Source: Methylophilus medardensis
GTDB lineage: Bacteria; Pseudomonadota; Gammaproteobacteria; Burkholderiales; Methylophilaceae
Assembly: GCF_006363915.1 (NCBI RefSeq)
Contig: NZ_CP040946.1
Length of the DNA: 64,000 bases
Strand: one strand, 5' to 3'
Program-made: the position numbers and the translations under genes
The notes under the pieces: model-generated
Database searches by the model: none
What the model was told of the DNA's origin: nothing
Seen by the model: only the letters and a program-made list of their open reading frames with translations
Part shown: positions 9,188 through 18,541 of the stretch, one piece after another
How positions within the stretch are numbered: the stretch's first letter is position 1
Layout of the letters: each line of letters begins with the position of its first letter

Positions 9188-9241
9188 AACCGTGCTGTGG
9201 AAGCGCTATCAAAATACAATTACAGCGCCAACAGCACGGTT
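9188..9241. repeat. large inverted repeat between trpB and trpA
   Basis: AACCGTGCTGT (9188-9198) and ACAGCACGGTT (9231-9241) are perfect 11 bp complements. Inside, GCGCT (9203-9207) pairs with AGCGC (9224-9228), leaving a 16-nt apical loop. On the minus-strand mRNA this sits in the trpB-trpA spacer. No immediate T-tract follows, so it looks more like an RNA-processing, stability or partial attenuation element than a full terminator. Confidence 0.75.
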
Positions 9242-9257
9242 GGATAGAGGCTGACAA

Positions 9258-10460
9258 TTAAAGGGTGATATTCGCCAAACTCGCGACGGTATTAATATCT
9301 TTATCACCACGGCCCGACAGATTCACCAGTATTGTCTGCTCTGGAGACATCGTTTTAGCCAGCTTTTCTGCATGCGCTAAGGCATGACTGGTTTCGAGCG
9401 CAGGAATAATACCCTCAGTACGGCAAAGATTGTGGAATGCAGCCATCGCTTCATCATCATTAATCGCGACATATTCGGCGCGCTTGATATCTTTCAACCA
9501 AGCATGCTCAGGCCCTACCCCAGGGTAATCTAGGCCGGCGGAGATCGAATGCGTTTCAATGATATTGCCATCCGCATCCTGCATCAAATAGGTACGATTG
9601 CCATGCAACACACCAATCGGACTATTCGCAGTCAATGGCGCCGCGTGCATACCCGTGTTCAGGCCATGACCACCCGCTTCGACACCAATCAAACGGACGC
9701 CCTCAACATCAATGTAAGGATAGAAAATACCCATCGCATTTGAACCACCGCCTACACAAGCCACCACTGCATCTGGTTGGCGACCAACCATTTCCTGCAT
9801 CTGTTGCTTGGATTCAATGCCGATAATGGATTGAAAATCACGCACCATCATTGGGTAAGGATGCGGCCCCGCTACCGTACCGATAATGTAAAACGTGTTA
9901 GAGATGTTGGTGACCCAGTCACGCATCGCCTCATTCAAGGCATCCTTTAAAGTTTTCGAGCCGCTTTCGACAGGCACTACTGTTGCGCCCAGCAGCTTCA
10001 TACGGAAAACGTTTGGCGCTTGACGCTTGACGTCTTCAGCACCCATATACACCACGCACTCCAGGCCTAAACGGGCTGCAATGGTGGCAGTCGCCACGCC
10101 GTGCTGACCGGCACCAGTTTCTGCAATCACGCGGGGTTTGCCCATGCGTTTTGCCAGCAATGCTTGGCCGATTGTGTTGTTGATTTTGTGCGCGCCGGTG
10201 TGGTTGAGATCCTCGCGTTTGAGATAAATCTGCGCACCGCCGATTTTATCGGATAGGCGTTTAGCATGATAAATCGGGCTTGGACGGCCTACAAAATGCT
10301 TGAGGTCATAATTAAACTCAGCCAAAAAGGCTGGATCGTAGCGGTATTTTTCATACATCACCCGCAACTCGTCCAAGGCTTCGACTAAAGTTTCTGAAAC
10401 AAAAACGCCACCAAATGGGCCAAAATGACCGCGCGCATCTGGCATGTCATAGATTTGCAT
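9258..10460 (-). CDS. trpB: tryptophan synthase beta chain
   Basis: PLP enzyme that condenses indole with serine to tryptophan. 400 residues, with the Schiff-base lysine Lys92 in HTGAHKINN and the phosphate-binding glycine-rich loop ACVGGGSNAMG. Canonical TrpB1 type rather than the TrpB2 form. It follows trpF by 22 bp, so truA-trpF-trpB probably form one transcript; the downstream trpA is spaced by a hairpin. Confidence 0.97.
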   Translation of the reverse strand: MQIYDMPDARGHFGPFGGVFVSETLVEALDELRVMYEKYRYDPAFLAEFNYDLKHFVGRPSPIYHAKRLSDKIGGAQIYLKREDLNHTGAHKINNTIGQALLAKRMGKPRVIAETGAGQHGVATATIAARLGLECVVYMGAEDVKRQAPNVFRMKLLGATVVPVESGSKTLKDALNEAMRDWVTNISNTFYIIGTVAGPHPYPMMVRDFQSIIGIESKQQMQEMVGRQPDAVVACVGGGSNAMGIFYPYIDVEGVRLIGVEAGGHGLNTGMHAAPLTANSPIGVLHGNRTYLMQDADGNIIETHSISAGLDYPGVGPEHAWLKDIKRAEYVAINDDEAMAAFHNLCRTEGIIPALETSHALAHAEKLAKTMSPEQTILVNLSGRGDKDINTVASLANITL

Positions 10461-10482
10461 GCGTTACTCCGTATCTCGTTTG

Positions 10483-11130
10483 TTACACTAACCGCCCATT
10501 TCGTGCGGCATCACTCTGCAACACCTGTTGCATGAACACCGCTATTTTTTGTGGGGATTTGATCCCCTTTTGTACTTCTACGCCGCCGCTAACATCAAGC
10601 GCGTATGGTTGCACTTGCTGCGCGGCCTGCATGACATTTTCCGGATTTAAACCACCCGCCAATATCAATGGCTTTTGCATCTCAGCTGGAATCAATGACC
10701 AATCAAACGCTTCTCCGGTTCCACCGACAGCTTTTTCTGAGTAAGTATCGAGCAACAAGGCTGATGCTGACGCAAAATCTTCTTCACATTGTACCAAATT
10801 TAGCCCTGGTTTGACGCGGATTGCTTTGTAATATGGCAGATTAAATTGTGCACAATAATCCGCTGACTCGTCACCATGAAATTGTAAGCAATCTAGATCA
10901 GTGCTGGCGATCACTTGACGCACTTCTTCGACCGTAGCGTTCACAAATAGGCCGACTTTACTCACAAAAGGGGGTAATGCTGCCATGATGGCCTGTGCTT
11001 GTGCCGCAGTCACCGCGCGGGGGCTGGGCGCGTAAAACACAAAGCCGAGCGCATCTGCCCCTGCCGCAATTGCGCTTAAAGCATCCTCTAAACGGGTTAT
11101 GCCGCAAATTTTTACTCTGGTTCTTGTCAT
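10483..11130 (-). CDS. trpF: phosphoribosylanthranilate isomerase
   Basis: TIM-barrel isomerase for the third committed step of tryptophan synthesis. 215 residues. The N-terminal RVKICGITR carries the catalytic Cys, DCLQFHGDE the typical central strand, and ALDVSGGVEVQKGIK the C-terminal phosphate-binding site. A stand-alone trpF next to trpB and truA, without trpC or trpD, is the usual pattern in Beta- and Gammaproteobacteria with split trp genes. Confidence 0.96.
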   Translation of the reverse strand: MTRTRVKICGITRLEDALSAIAAGADALGFVFYAPSPRAVTAAQAQAIMAALPPFVSKVGLFVNATVEEVRQVIASTDLDCLQFHGDESADYCAQFNLPYYKAIRVKPGLNLVQCEEDFASASALLLDTYSEKAVGGTGEAFDWSLIPAEMQKPLILAGGLNPENVMQAAQQVQPYALDVSGGVEVQKGIKSPQKIAVFMQQVLQSDAARNGRLV

Positions 11131-11173
11131 TTAGATATTTGACTGCTCTATTTTAAATGTTGAATAAGGCAAC

Positions 11174-11947
11174 TTAAGCCCAGCGCGCGTGAGAGACGGG
11201 TAGTTGCCACACCGCGTCGTATTGAACGCCGGTAAAATACAAGCCATCGGGCATAAAGGTTGGCGGCGACAGACGGCGATCCTGCTGTTGCAACAGCGCA
11301 GCAAATGCGTCAGCACTTAATTTACCCTGCCCTACATAGACCAAAGCGCCGACCATGTTACGAATCTGGTGCTGCAAAAAGGCATTCGCCTCGAAACTAA
11401 ACACCAGATATGGGCCTTGCTGTGTGATCTGTGCCCGGTGCATGGTTCGTACTGGGGTCTTGGCCTGACACTCACTCGCTCGAAAGGCACTAAAATCATG
11501 TTGACCCACTAACACAGAAGCCGCCTGCTGCATCGGCGCAATCGATAACGGCCTGTGGTACCAACCCACGCGACCGTGTTGACTGGCCGGCGCCACTGGA
11601 TGGTTATACAACACATACTGATAGCTACGCGACCTTGCACTAAAGCGGGCATGAAACGCATCATCCACCTGCACCGCCCAAAGAACGCGCACCCAGGAAG
11701 GCAGATGCGCATTGGTGCCACGCACCCAGGCGGTCAATGGCCGCGTCACACTGGTTTCAAAATGTGCGACTTGCATCAAGGCATGCACGCCCGTATCGGT
11801 ACGTCCCGCTGCGTGCAAACGGACCGCTTCACCTCCAACGAGGGCAATGGCTCGTTCAATCGCATCTTGGACACCAGCGGCATTCGGTTGACTTTGCCAT
11901 CCTTGAAAATAAGCGCCGTGATATTCAATGCCAATCGCAATTTTCAT
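11174..11947 (-). CDS. truA: tRNA pseudouridine(38-40) synthase
   Basis: Makes pseudouridine at positions 38-40 of the anticodon arm. 257 residues. The catalytic aspartate is Asp51 in AAGRTDTGVHA, and the C-terminal FLQHQIRNMVG motif is typical of TruA. The gene lies 43 bp upstream of trpF and downstream of fimV, a conserved arrangement; the fimV terminator (11995-12026) separates it from fimV. Confidence 0.96.
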   Translation of the reverse strand: MKIAIGIEYHGAYFQGWQSQPNAAGVQDAIERAIALVGGEAVRLHAAGRTDTGVHALMQVAHFETSVTRPLTAWVRGTNAHLPSWVRVLWAVQVDDAFHARFSARSRSYQYVLYNHPVAPASQHGRVGWYHRPLSIAPMQQAASVLVGQHDFSAFRASECQAKTPVRTMHRAQITQQGPYLVFSFEANAFLQHQIRNMVGALVYVGQGKLSADAFAALLQQQDRRLSPPTFMPDGLYFTGVQYDAVWQLPVSHARWA

Positions 11948-11992
11948 GGCGCTTAGTATAAGGGCTGCGCGGGATTACGCCTAGTCGGCCGC

Positions 11993-12026
11993 TGTTAAAA
12001 ATGCGCAAGGCCGGAAATCCGGCCTT
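11993..12026 (-). terminator. intrinsic terminator after fimV
   Basis: AAGGCCGG-AAAT-CCGGCCTT is a perfect 8 bp hairpin (12007-12026) placed just after the fimV stop codon and followed on the minus strand by GCGCATTTTT. A good rho-independent terminator. Confidence 0.85.
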
Positions 12027-12030
12027 GTTG

Positions 12031-14886
12031 TTAAGCGAGCTTTTCAAGCAACGCACTCGCACGCTGCCGCTGCCGCTCCCCGCCTTCAGCCATGACTTCG
12101 TCAATCAACTCTTTGGCGCCCACTAAATCTTCCATATCGATATATGCTTGGATGAGATCGAGCTTCGTATTGACCTCTTCTGGCTCATCTGCAACCGCAT
12201 CTATGACAGTGGACGGTGACTCTGCCATATCAAGTGAGATTTCAGGAAATGCCTCACTATACTCAACAGCTCCCGAGTCTGATGGCGCATTCAATGCATC
12301 ATCCGCTTGTTCAAGACTGATTTCTTCAAAGTCAAGCGAGGTATCACCCTGCGCTGCATTCGAAACATCGTTAGGGCCACCCAACTCCAATGACAGCTCA
12401 GGCAGCGATTCAAATACCGCATCTTCCCCAGACAAACTTGGCTCACCGGTCCCTGCCAATGTAGGATTCGCGCCCGTTTGATCAGTAGGCGACATCCCAT
12501 CATCCAAGTTTAATGAGGGTAAGTCTAAGGCTTTGGGGGTCAACGCCAGTGCTGCGTCCATCTCTAGCGGTTCCGCAACATCTTGCGATGCAGATCCAGG
12601 CTCCACTTCAAAACGCGGTGATGCTGCTGCATCGGTTTCTTCTGCAACGATAGAAAATCCATCCTCACCCTCACGCACTGGCTGCGGGTCCGCAGCCACA
12701 ACATCTGTGGCTTCTGGCAAAGATTCAATGGTGAACGTCTCTTCTGCCAGATTAACGGGTTCGGATCTAGCATCAGCCTGGGTTGATGCAGCGACTGCTT
12801 CTGATGCGCCATCAAACTCTAGTGCAGGCGCTTCAAAGTTAAAGTGATAAGCATCCTCTTCATTTTGTGCTTCAGTGACTGGCACCGCAGTGGCTTCAGC
12901 TTCTGACGCCACTGCTGCAACAGCTGCAACCGCCGAAGGCGTGGCCTGATAAAGTGCGTTCTCTGGATCAAGCTTCTGACCCATGGCACTGACTTTTGAC
13001 CAGGTGGGATCTGATGCCTCTGATTTGGCGTACACATCACTTGCCAATGACTCAAAAGCGCCTTTATTCCCTGTTGCTTGATAAATTTCGAGCAGCTTTA
13101 ACTTCAGTTCTTGACGTTGAGGATCTTTTTGGATGGCATCCTTCAGGATTTCTTCGGCTTGCGCATCACGACCATAGGCCATATAAACTTCGGCTTCAGC
13201 AATCGGATCGACATCATGCGAATCAATCATGCCCCCCACACCACTCTGCGAAAAGTCGGTTAAGAATGACGTATCTCCAGAACCAGCCGCTTGCGTATCG
13301 CCAAAGACGGTATTGTTCTGCATTTCGGTCGCCGGGGATGTCACGATCACATCTTCAAAGTTATCGATTTGTTTTTTACGGCGAATCCGGATTAACGCCC
13401 ACACACAAAGCAGCAGCGGCAGCGCAATTAACGCCCAAGGTAACACCGGGCTAATATTTTTCAGACGCTCCAGCAATACATGCATGAACGACGGTTGCGC
13501 AGGCAAGGCTTGCTCATCTGGCGCAGGCGCAACAGGTTGGGCAGGCACTACAACCGCTGCAGGTTTGGTTTCTACTTTGGGTGCAACTGGCACCTTAGGT
13601 GGCTCAGCAGGTTGCGCTGCAGCCGATGCAGGGGTCTCCACTTTAGGTGGCGCTGTTGAATCTGTCGCAGCCTGGGCAGCATTTTTTTCTGCTTCTGCCA
13701 TGGCATTGTTTTTCATCTCCACCAATTTCTTCATGTCTGCAACTTGTTTTTCAAGCGCAGCCGCACGCGACTGTTCTTCTTTAATCGCGTTCGCCTTGGC
13801 GGTAGCATCTTCTTGTGCAGCAGTTGCAGACACCTTAGCGCCGGTTTTATCGCCTTGACTGGTTGATTTCTCATCCCCTGCGGACAGCTTCAACACATCT
13901 TTGCTCGGTTTAGAAGGCGGCGTGGTTTTATCACCTGCTGCACCAATCTTACCTGCGGACTGTTGCGTATTGCCACCCGTTTGACTAGGGGCAGCTTCTT
14001 TCACCACGTTTGACAAGGCATTTTTATAGGTCTGCCATTGTGCAGTGTGCTCTGCAATCAGACGATTGGCTTGTGGCCGACTCATACTATCTAGGGTTGC
14101 TTGATCAGGTAGGCGGATGATTTTGCCCACTTTGAGGCGATGCATGTTTTTCGCATCAAACGCTTGCTGGTTCGTTTGATAGAGCGCGGCCAACATTTGC
14201 TCAATACTGACACTGTCGGGTTTCATCTGTCTGGCAATGGCATATAAGGTATCGCCTCGCGCAGTAGTAATCGTTTGCGGCTCAGTGGCTTGGACTTCGG
14301 AATCAGCAGGCTTAGGAGCAGGCATTGCCGCGCGCGGTTTGGGCTGATTCACTGGCTTAGATTGTGGCAGAGGCAATGGCGGGCTGACCGTTGGGTCTTG
14401 GGTTGTCGGCGCAGCTTTCGCAGGCGCATCTGAAGCCGACTGCCCTGTCACCGGCAATCCGCCTGATTCTGACACGTAGTTAGAGTTAAATCCCGGTGGA
14501 TCCAACAACAGAGTGTACTCTTTGACGAGACGCCCTGTGGGCCAATCGACCTGAATCAACATGTCGAGAAAGGCTTCGGTAATCGGTTGTGAACTGGTCA
14601 ACTTCAGAATAGGCTGACCTTTCGTATTACTACCGACTTCAATTTTGATGAATGGATAAGAGGCCGGTTTTTCTAGCATCTGATCCTGATACACCTGCTC
14701 GCTGGCTAAGGTGGCCTGAATGCTGTTGAGTTCATTCGGCGTGACCGCCAATAACTCGATTTCCGCATTGAGCGGCTCCCCCAGTTTAGAACTGGAAACC
14801 AGGCCACCCAACCCGGCAGCATGCGCCGAAAGGGCTGCACTCAGACTCAAGGTAAAGGCTATTTTTTTTAATTGAAATTTACTCAC
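12031..14886 (-). CDS. fimV: FimV/HubP-type polar hub protein with LysM domain
   Basis: 951-residue inner-membrane protein. The signal peptide (to about residue 23, ending SAHA) is followed by the conserved FimV N-terminal domain (LGGLVSSSKLGEPLNAEI). A LysM peptidoglycan-binding domain lies at about 203-265 (ARGDTLYAIARQMKPDSVSI), then a short coiled coil near 360-410 and a Pro/Ala-rich stretch. One membrane helix near 480-500 precedes RIRRKK. A long acidic cytoplasmic region ends in the FimV C-terminal TPR-like motif (LDLIQAYIDMEDLVGAKELI). FimV organises cell poles and supports type IV pili and twitching in relatives. Acidic, low-complexity composition makes long antisense frames, which are not genes. 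Confidence 0.94.
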   Translation of the reverse strand: MSKFQLKKIAFTLSLSAALSAHAAGLGGLVSSSKLGEPLNAEIELLAVTPNELNSIQATLASEQVYQDQMLEKPASYPFIKIEVGSNTKGQPILKLTSSQPITEAFLDMLIQVDWPTGRLVKEYTLLLDPPGFNSNYVSESGGLPVTGQSASDAPAKAAPTTQDPTVSPPLPLPQSKPVNQPKPRAAMPAPKPADSEVQATEPQTITTARGDTLYAIARQMKPDSVSIEQMLAALYQTNQQAFDAKNMHRLKVGKIIRLPDQATLDSMSRPQANRLIAEHTAQWQTYKNALSNVVKEAAPSQTGGNTQQSAGKIGAAGDKTTPPSKPSKDVLKLSAGDEKSTSQGDKTGAKVSATAAQEDATAKANAIKEEQSRAAALEKQVADMKKLVEMKNNAMAEAEKNAAQAATDSTAPPKVETPASAAAQPAEPPKVPVAPKVETKPAAVVVPAQPVAPAPDEQALPAQPSFMHVLLERLKNISPVLPWALIALPLLLCVWALIRIRRKKQIDNFEDVIVTSPATEMQNNTVFGDTQAAGSGDTSFLTDFSQSGVGGMIDSHDVDPIAEAEVYMAYGRDAQAEEILKDAIQKDPQRQELKLKLLEIYQATGNKGAFESLASDVYAKSEASDPTWSKVSAMGQKLDPENALYQATPSAVAAVAAVASEAEATAVPVTEAQNEEDAYHFNFEAPALEFDGASEAVAASTQADARSEPVNLAEETFTIESLPEATDVVAADPQPVREGEDGFSIVAEETDAAASPRFEVEPGSASQDVAEPLEMDAALALTPKALDLPSLNLDDGMSPTDQTGANPTLAGTGEPSLSGEDAVFESLPELSLELGGPNDVSNAAQGDTSLDFEEISLEQADDALNAPSDSGAVEYSEAFPEISLDMAESPSTVIDAVADEPEEVNTKLDLIQAYIDMEDLVGAKELIDEVMAEGGERQRQRASALLEKLA

Positions 14887-15027
14887 CGATTAACCCTTAT
14901 TAATTCATGGCGTTTGTCAAAATAGCATCATTCAGACAGCCACGCAAGCGCGCCCAGGCGGCTTGTAGGCAATAAACACAACGATTTGAAGCTACCATCC
15001 TCATTAAACAGGATTCTCTAAAAAGTA

Positions 15028-15078
15028 AAAGCCCGAAAAGACCCTGATTTCATTAATAAATCATGGCTTTACGGGCTG
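15028..15078 (-). terminator. terminator between asd and fimV
   Basis: GCCCG ... CGGGC (outer arms 15030-15035 and 15072-15077) encloses an inner hairpin TGATTT/AAATCA (15045-15050, 15058-15063). On the minus strand the outer stem is followed by TTTTACTTTTT. It sits just after the asd stop and is a likely terminator. Confidence 0.7.
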
Positions 15079-15094
15079 CTGTTTAATCAATTAC

Positions 15095-16207
15095 TTAAGC
15101 TTGAACCAGAATCCTCAGCATTCGACGTAATGGTTCAGCGGCGCCCCACAACAATTGGTCACCCACTGTGAATGCAGACAGATACTCGCCCCCCATCGCT
15201 AGCTTGCGCAGACGGCCCACCGGCGTCGTTAGTGTGCCTGTTACCGCCGCGGGAGTGAGCTCATTCATACTGGCTTCCCGCTGATTTGACACTACGCGCG
15301 CCCACTCATTGGCTTCGGACAACATCTGGTTGATTTCATCCATCGGTACATCCTGACGCAGCTTGATGGTCAGCGCTTGCGAATGGCAGCGCATCGCGCC
15401 AATGCGCACGCACAAACCATCAATCACAATCGGATTCGCTTCACGGCCCAAAATTTTGTTGGTTTCAACGCCGCCCTTCCACTCTTCTTTACTCTGCCCA
15501 TTGCCAAGATCTTTATCAATCCACGGAATCAGGCTCCCCGCCAATGGCACACCAAAGTGTGCACTGGGTAATTGCTCGCTCAAGAGTGTTTCTGCAACAG
15601 TTCTATCAATCTGCAAAATAGCCGAGGCAGGGTCTGCCAACAAATCGGTCACCGAAGCATGAATCACGCCCATTTGCTTGATCAATTCGCGCATGTTTTG
15701 CGCGCCGGCACCAGAAGCCGCCTGATAGGTCATGGAGCTGGCCCACTCGACCAGATCGGCTTTAAACAAACCATTTAAGGCCATCAACATCAAAGACACG
15801 GTACAGTTGCCGCCAATCCAGTTTTTACCGCCATTGGCCATCGCGTCTTGAATGACGTGCATATTCACCGGATCAAGCACAATCACCGCGTCTTTTTCCA
15901 TGCGTAAAGTGGAGGCTGCATCAATCCAGTGGCCGTTCCAACCGGCTGCGCGCAATTTAGGAAACACCTCACTGGTGTAGTCGCCACCTTGGCAGGTCAG
16001 CACTACATCCATTTGACGGAGCGCATCGATATTTTTTGCATCTTGCAATGCAGGCGAGTCTTTACCGATGTCAGGCGCCGCGCCACCTGTTTGCGAGGTG
16101 GTAAAAAATTGCGGCTCAATATCCGCAAAATCATTTTCCTGCATCATGCGTTGCATGAGGACGGAGCCCACCATGCCACGCCAGCCAACAAACCCTACTT
16201 TTAACAT
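15095..16207 (-). CDS. asd: aspartate-semialdehyde dehydrogenase
   Basis: NADPH-dependent reduction of aspartyl phosphate to aspartate semialdehyde, the branch point for lysine/diaminopimelate, threonine and methionine. Starting at the ATG at 16207 (MLKVGFVGWRGMVGS, with the Rossmann loop) it is 371 residues. The catalytic cysteine is Cys135 in GGNCTVSLM, the same number as in E. coli, making it the gammaproteobacterial-type Asd. Upstream in-frame ATG codons would add twelve residues with no family similarity. It follows the small lipoprotein gene and leads into the fimV block. Confidence 0.96.
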   Translation of the reverse strand: MLKVGFVGWRGMVGSVLMQRMMQENDFADIEPQFFTTSQTGGAAPDIGKDSPALQDAKNIDALRQMDVVLTCQGGDYTSEVFPKLRAAGWNGHWIDAASTLRMEKDAVIVLDPVNMHVIQDAMANGGKNWIGGNCTVSLMLMALNGLFKADLVEWASSMTYQAASGAGAQNMRELIKQMGVIHASVTDLLADPASAILQIDRTVAETLLSEQLPSAHFGVPLAGSLIPWIDKDLGNGQSKEEWKGGVETNKILGREANPIVIDGLCVRIGAMRCHSQALTIKLRQDVPMDEINQMLSEANEWARVVSNQREASMNELTPAAVTGTLTTPVGRLRKLAMGGEYLSAFTVGDQLLWGAAEPLRRMLRILVQA

Positions 16208-16251
16208 AGCTACCCGATATTTCAGCCGGATCAACCGGCACAAAAATTACA

Positions 16252-16371
16252 TTATTTGGAAGATTTCTGAACAGCTTCACCGGCCTGCTCAATATCTTTG
16301 CCCATTCCGTTGATGGTGTTACAGCCTGTCAGCGCAACCATCGTTACCATCAGTGCTATCCATTTTGTCAT
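16252..16371 (-). CDS. entericidin-family small lipoprotein
   Basis: A 39-residue gene. The reading MTKWIALMVTMVALTGC ends in a lipobox (LTGC), so after processing a peptide of only about 23 residues (CNTINGMGKDIEQAGEAVQK and three more) is lipid-anchored. The GCNT-x-GxGKDI-xxxGEA pattern is that of entericidin EcnA/EcnB. In E. coli these form a toxin/antidote pair linked to stationary-phase lysis; here only one is present, so the role is unclear. Ribosome site GGGAGAG lies upstream. It sits 44 bp before asd on the same strand. Confidence 0.85.
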   Translation of the reverse strand: MTKWIALMVTMVALTGCNTINGMGKDIEQAGEAVQKSSK

Positions 16372-16387
16372 GTTGCTCTCCCAACCA

Positions 16388-16882
16388 TTAATCTCTGAAA
16401 TTACCAAATTTTAAAGGAAAATCTGTGATGCTTTTCTTCACGAATGCAATCGCCTCTTGCAGCATATCTCGCTTCGCGCCATTCACCCGCACGGTATCCC
16501 CCTGAATGCTGGCCTGCACTTTCATGCCGCTATCTTTAATCAACTTAGTGATTTTTTTGGCCAGATCGCTATCAATACCATCACGCACGATTAACTCTTG
16601 TTTAACCTTGTTGCCCGAGACTTTTTGCACATCCTTGTGCTCCAGTCGCTTAGAAGACTCTGGTTCTTTTTTTTCCATGGCCGGTAATAAAATATCTTTT
16701 ACCTGATCCAGCTGAAAGTCGTTGTCGCCATACAAGGTAATGACTTTGTCTTTTTCGTTGAACTCAACTTTAGCCGACGTGCCTTTAAAATCATATCGAT
16801 TGGTGATCTGTTTCACAGACGAATCGATGGAATTTTTCAAGTTGACCATATCGACTTCGGATGTAATATCAAAGCTAGGCAT
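16388..16882 (-). CDS. yajQ: YajQ family nucleotide-binding protein
   Basis: 164-residue protein starting MPSFDITSEVDMVNLKNSID and ending in the typical SITDFPLKFGNFRD. YajQ proteins have two ferredoxin-like domains and bind nucleic acid or nucleotides; a Xanthomonas homologue binds cyclic di-GMP. That is relevant here because a GGDEF/EAL protein lies further on, but no direct link is shown. The start at 16882 is chosen by family; the in-frame ATG twelve codons upstream is not conserved. Confidence 0.93.
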   Translation of the reverse strand: MPSFDITSEVDMVNLKNSIDSSVKQITNRYDFKGTSAKVEFNEKDKVITLYGDNDFQLDQVKDILLPAMEKKEPESSKRLEHKDVQKVSGNKVKQELIVRDGIDSDLAKKITKLIKDSGMKVQASIQGDTVRVNGAKRDMLQEAIAFVKKSITDFPLKFGNFRD

Positions 16883-16982
16883 CTCTATTCTCTCTTCTTT
16901 TGCAACCAGCAGTTGCACCTCTCGCGCGTTGGATGTGTTTAAAAACCCCTCACTGAACGCTCAGGCACAACATGCGGAAGGC

Positions 16983-17294
16983 TTATTCAAAGTGGCAAAC
17001 GTAGTCTACGGTTTCTGACACTTCAATATCAAAACTAGAATTCCCTGGCACGGTAAACTTGTCACCTGCTTGATAGGTCGTCCAGTGATCCTCCTCTTTT
17101 AGACGGACTTTACACACCCCGTCATTAATTTCCATCAACTCTGGAGAGCCTGTATTGAACGTCAAAGTGCTTGGAAAAATCACCCCCACCGTACAACGGG
17201 TGCCGTTTGGAAACAACACGGTGTGACTGACACACTTACCATCAAAATAAACGTTTGCTTTTTTCTTTACACTGACATGGTCAAATTGTGCCAT
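16983..17294 (-). CDS. ppnP: pyrimidine/purine nucleoside phosphorylase
   Basis: 103-residue single-domain cupin of the former DUF1255/YaiE family, phosphorolysing a wide range of nucleosides. The signature includes TRCTVGVIFPSTLTFNTGSP and the C-terminal DYVCHF. Full-length for the family. It lies between yajQ and leuB on the same strand; no functional link with leucine synthesis is evident. Confidence 0.92.
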   Translation of the reverse strand: MAQFDHVSVKKKANVYFDGKCVSHTVLFPNGTRCTVGVIFPSTLTFNTGSPELMEINDGVCKVRLKEEDHWTTYQAGDKFTVPGNSSFDIEVSETVDYVCHFE

Positions 17295-17381
17295 TTTTCA
17301 TTCCTATCGATTGCTGATTACGACTATATCATACGTCAACCGGCATAGCGGGCGGCTGAATATGCCCCCGCTAACACCCCA

Positions 17382-18452
17382 TTAAAGCGCTGCGACGATC
17401 TGGTCACCCATCTCAGAGCAAGACACTTTTTTAGTGCCGGCCTCGTAAATATCGCCCGTGCGATAGCCCGCAGCCAACACCTTTTTAACAGCGTTTTCAA
17501 TGCGCGTTGCGGCCGCCTCATTATCAAAGCTGTAACGCAACATCATGGCGACCGACAAAATGGTCGCTATTGGGTTAGCCAGATTTTTACCAGCAATATC
17601 TGGCGCAGAGCCATGCGATGGCTCATACAAACCCTTTTTGCTCTCATTGAGTGAGGCAGAAGCCAGCATGCCGATCGAACCGGTCAACATGGAAGCCTCA
17701 TCTGACAAAATATCACCAAAAATATTGCCGGTCACCATCACGTCAAATTGTTTTGGATTGCGAATCAACTGCATGGCCGCATTGTCGACATACATGTGGC
17801 TGAGCTCAACTTCTGGATACTCTTTAGCCACATCAATCACGATTTCTTTCCAGAACTCTGTGGTTTCAAGCACGTTAGCCTTGTCGACAGAGCACAATTT
17901 TTTCTGCCGTTTCATGGCGATCTGGAAAGCCACATGCGCAATGCGGCGCACTTCTGGCTCACTGTAAATCATGGTGTTGAAACCTTCACGCACGCCCTGC
18001 TCATTGGTACGCATGCCACGGGGTTGACCAAAATACACGTCACCGGTTAATTCACGCACAATCATGATATCCAAGCCTGCCACCACTTCTGGTTTTAAGG
18101 TCGAGGCATTTGCCAGCTCTGGGAACAATACCGCAGGACGCAGGTTAGCAAACAAACCTAAATCTTTACGAATCGCCAGCAAACCACGTTCAGGGCGCAG
18201 TGGACGATCCAGATTGTCATATTGTGGCCCGCCCACAGCGCCGAGCAATACGGCGTCGGCCTTGCGGCAGACTTCTTGTGTGAACTCTGGATATGGATGA
18301 CCGAACTGGTCATAGGCCTGTCCGCCCAATGGCGCCTCAGTAAAGGTCATGTCCAGACCTTCATTTTTTAACACTTCAAGCACACGCAACGCTTGCGCGA
18401 TAATTTCTGGGCCGATGCCATCACCGGGCAATACAGCAATATTTAAAGCCAT
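17382..18452 (-). CDS. leuB: 3-isopropylmalate dehydrogenase
   Basis: Oxidative decarboxylation of 3-isopropylmalate in leucine synthesis; in organisms with citramalate synthase it also acts on methylmalate for isoleucine. 356 residues. Visible are LPGDGIGPEI at the N-terminus, the substrate arginines in RPLRPERGLLAIR, and the metal/NAD site GDILSDEASML and EPSHGSAPDIAGK. It follows leuD by 89 bp. Confidence 0.97.
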   Translation of the reverse strand: MALNIAVLPGDGIGPEIIAQALRVLEVLKNEGLDMTFTEAPLGGQAYDQFGHPYPEFTQEVCRKADAVLLGAVGGPQYDNLDRPLRPERGLLAIRKDLGLFANLRPAVLFPELANASTLKPEVVAGLDIMIVRELTGDVYFGQPRGMRTNEQGVREGFNTMIYSEPEVRRIAHVAFQIAMKRQKKLCSVDKANVLETTEFWKEIVIDVAKEYPEVELSHMYVDNAAMQLIRNPKQFDVMVTGNIFGDILSDEASMLTGSIGMLASASLNESKKGLYEPSHGSAPDIAGKNLANPIATILSVAMMLRYSFDNEAAATRIENAVKKVLAAGYRTGDIYEAGTKKVSCSEMGDQIVAAL

Positions 18453-18541
18453 GTTTAAGTTCCTAATGATTCAATGTTGGTCTAACAGAATGTCAAATAA
18501 CGCAGCAAAATGCCTCTGGTGGAGGCATCACGCTTATCGCG

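Noticed and set aside
13229..13858. 209-residue plus-strand open frame inside fimV
   Set aside because: Antisense shadow of the Ala/Pro-rich fimV region with no domain; fimV is clearly the real gene.
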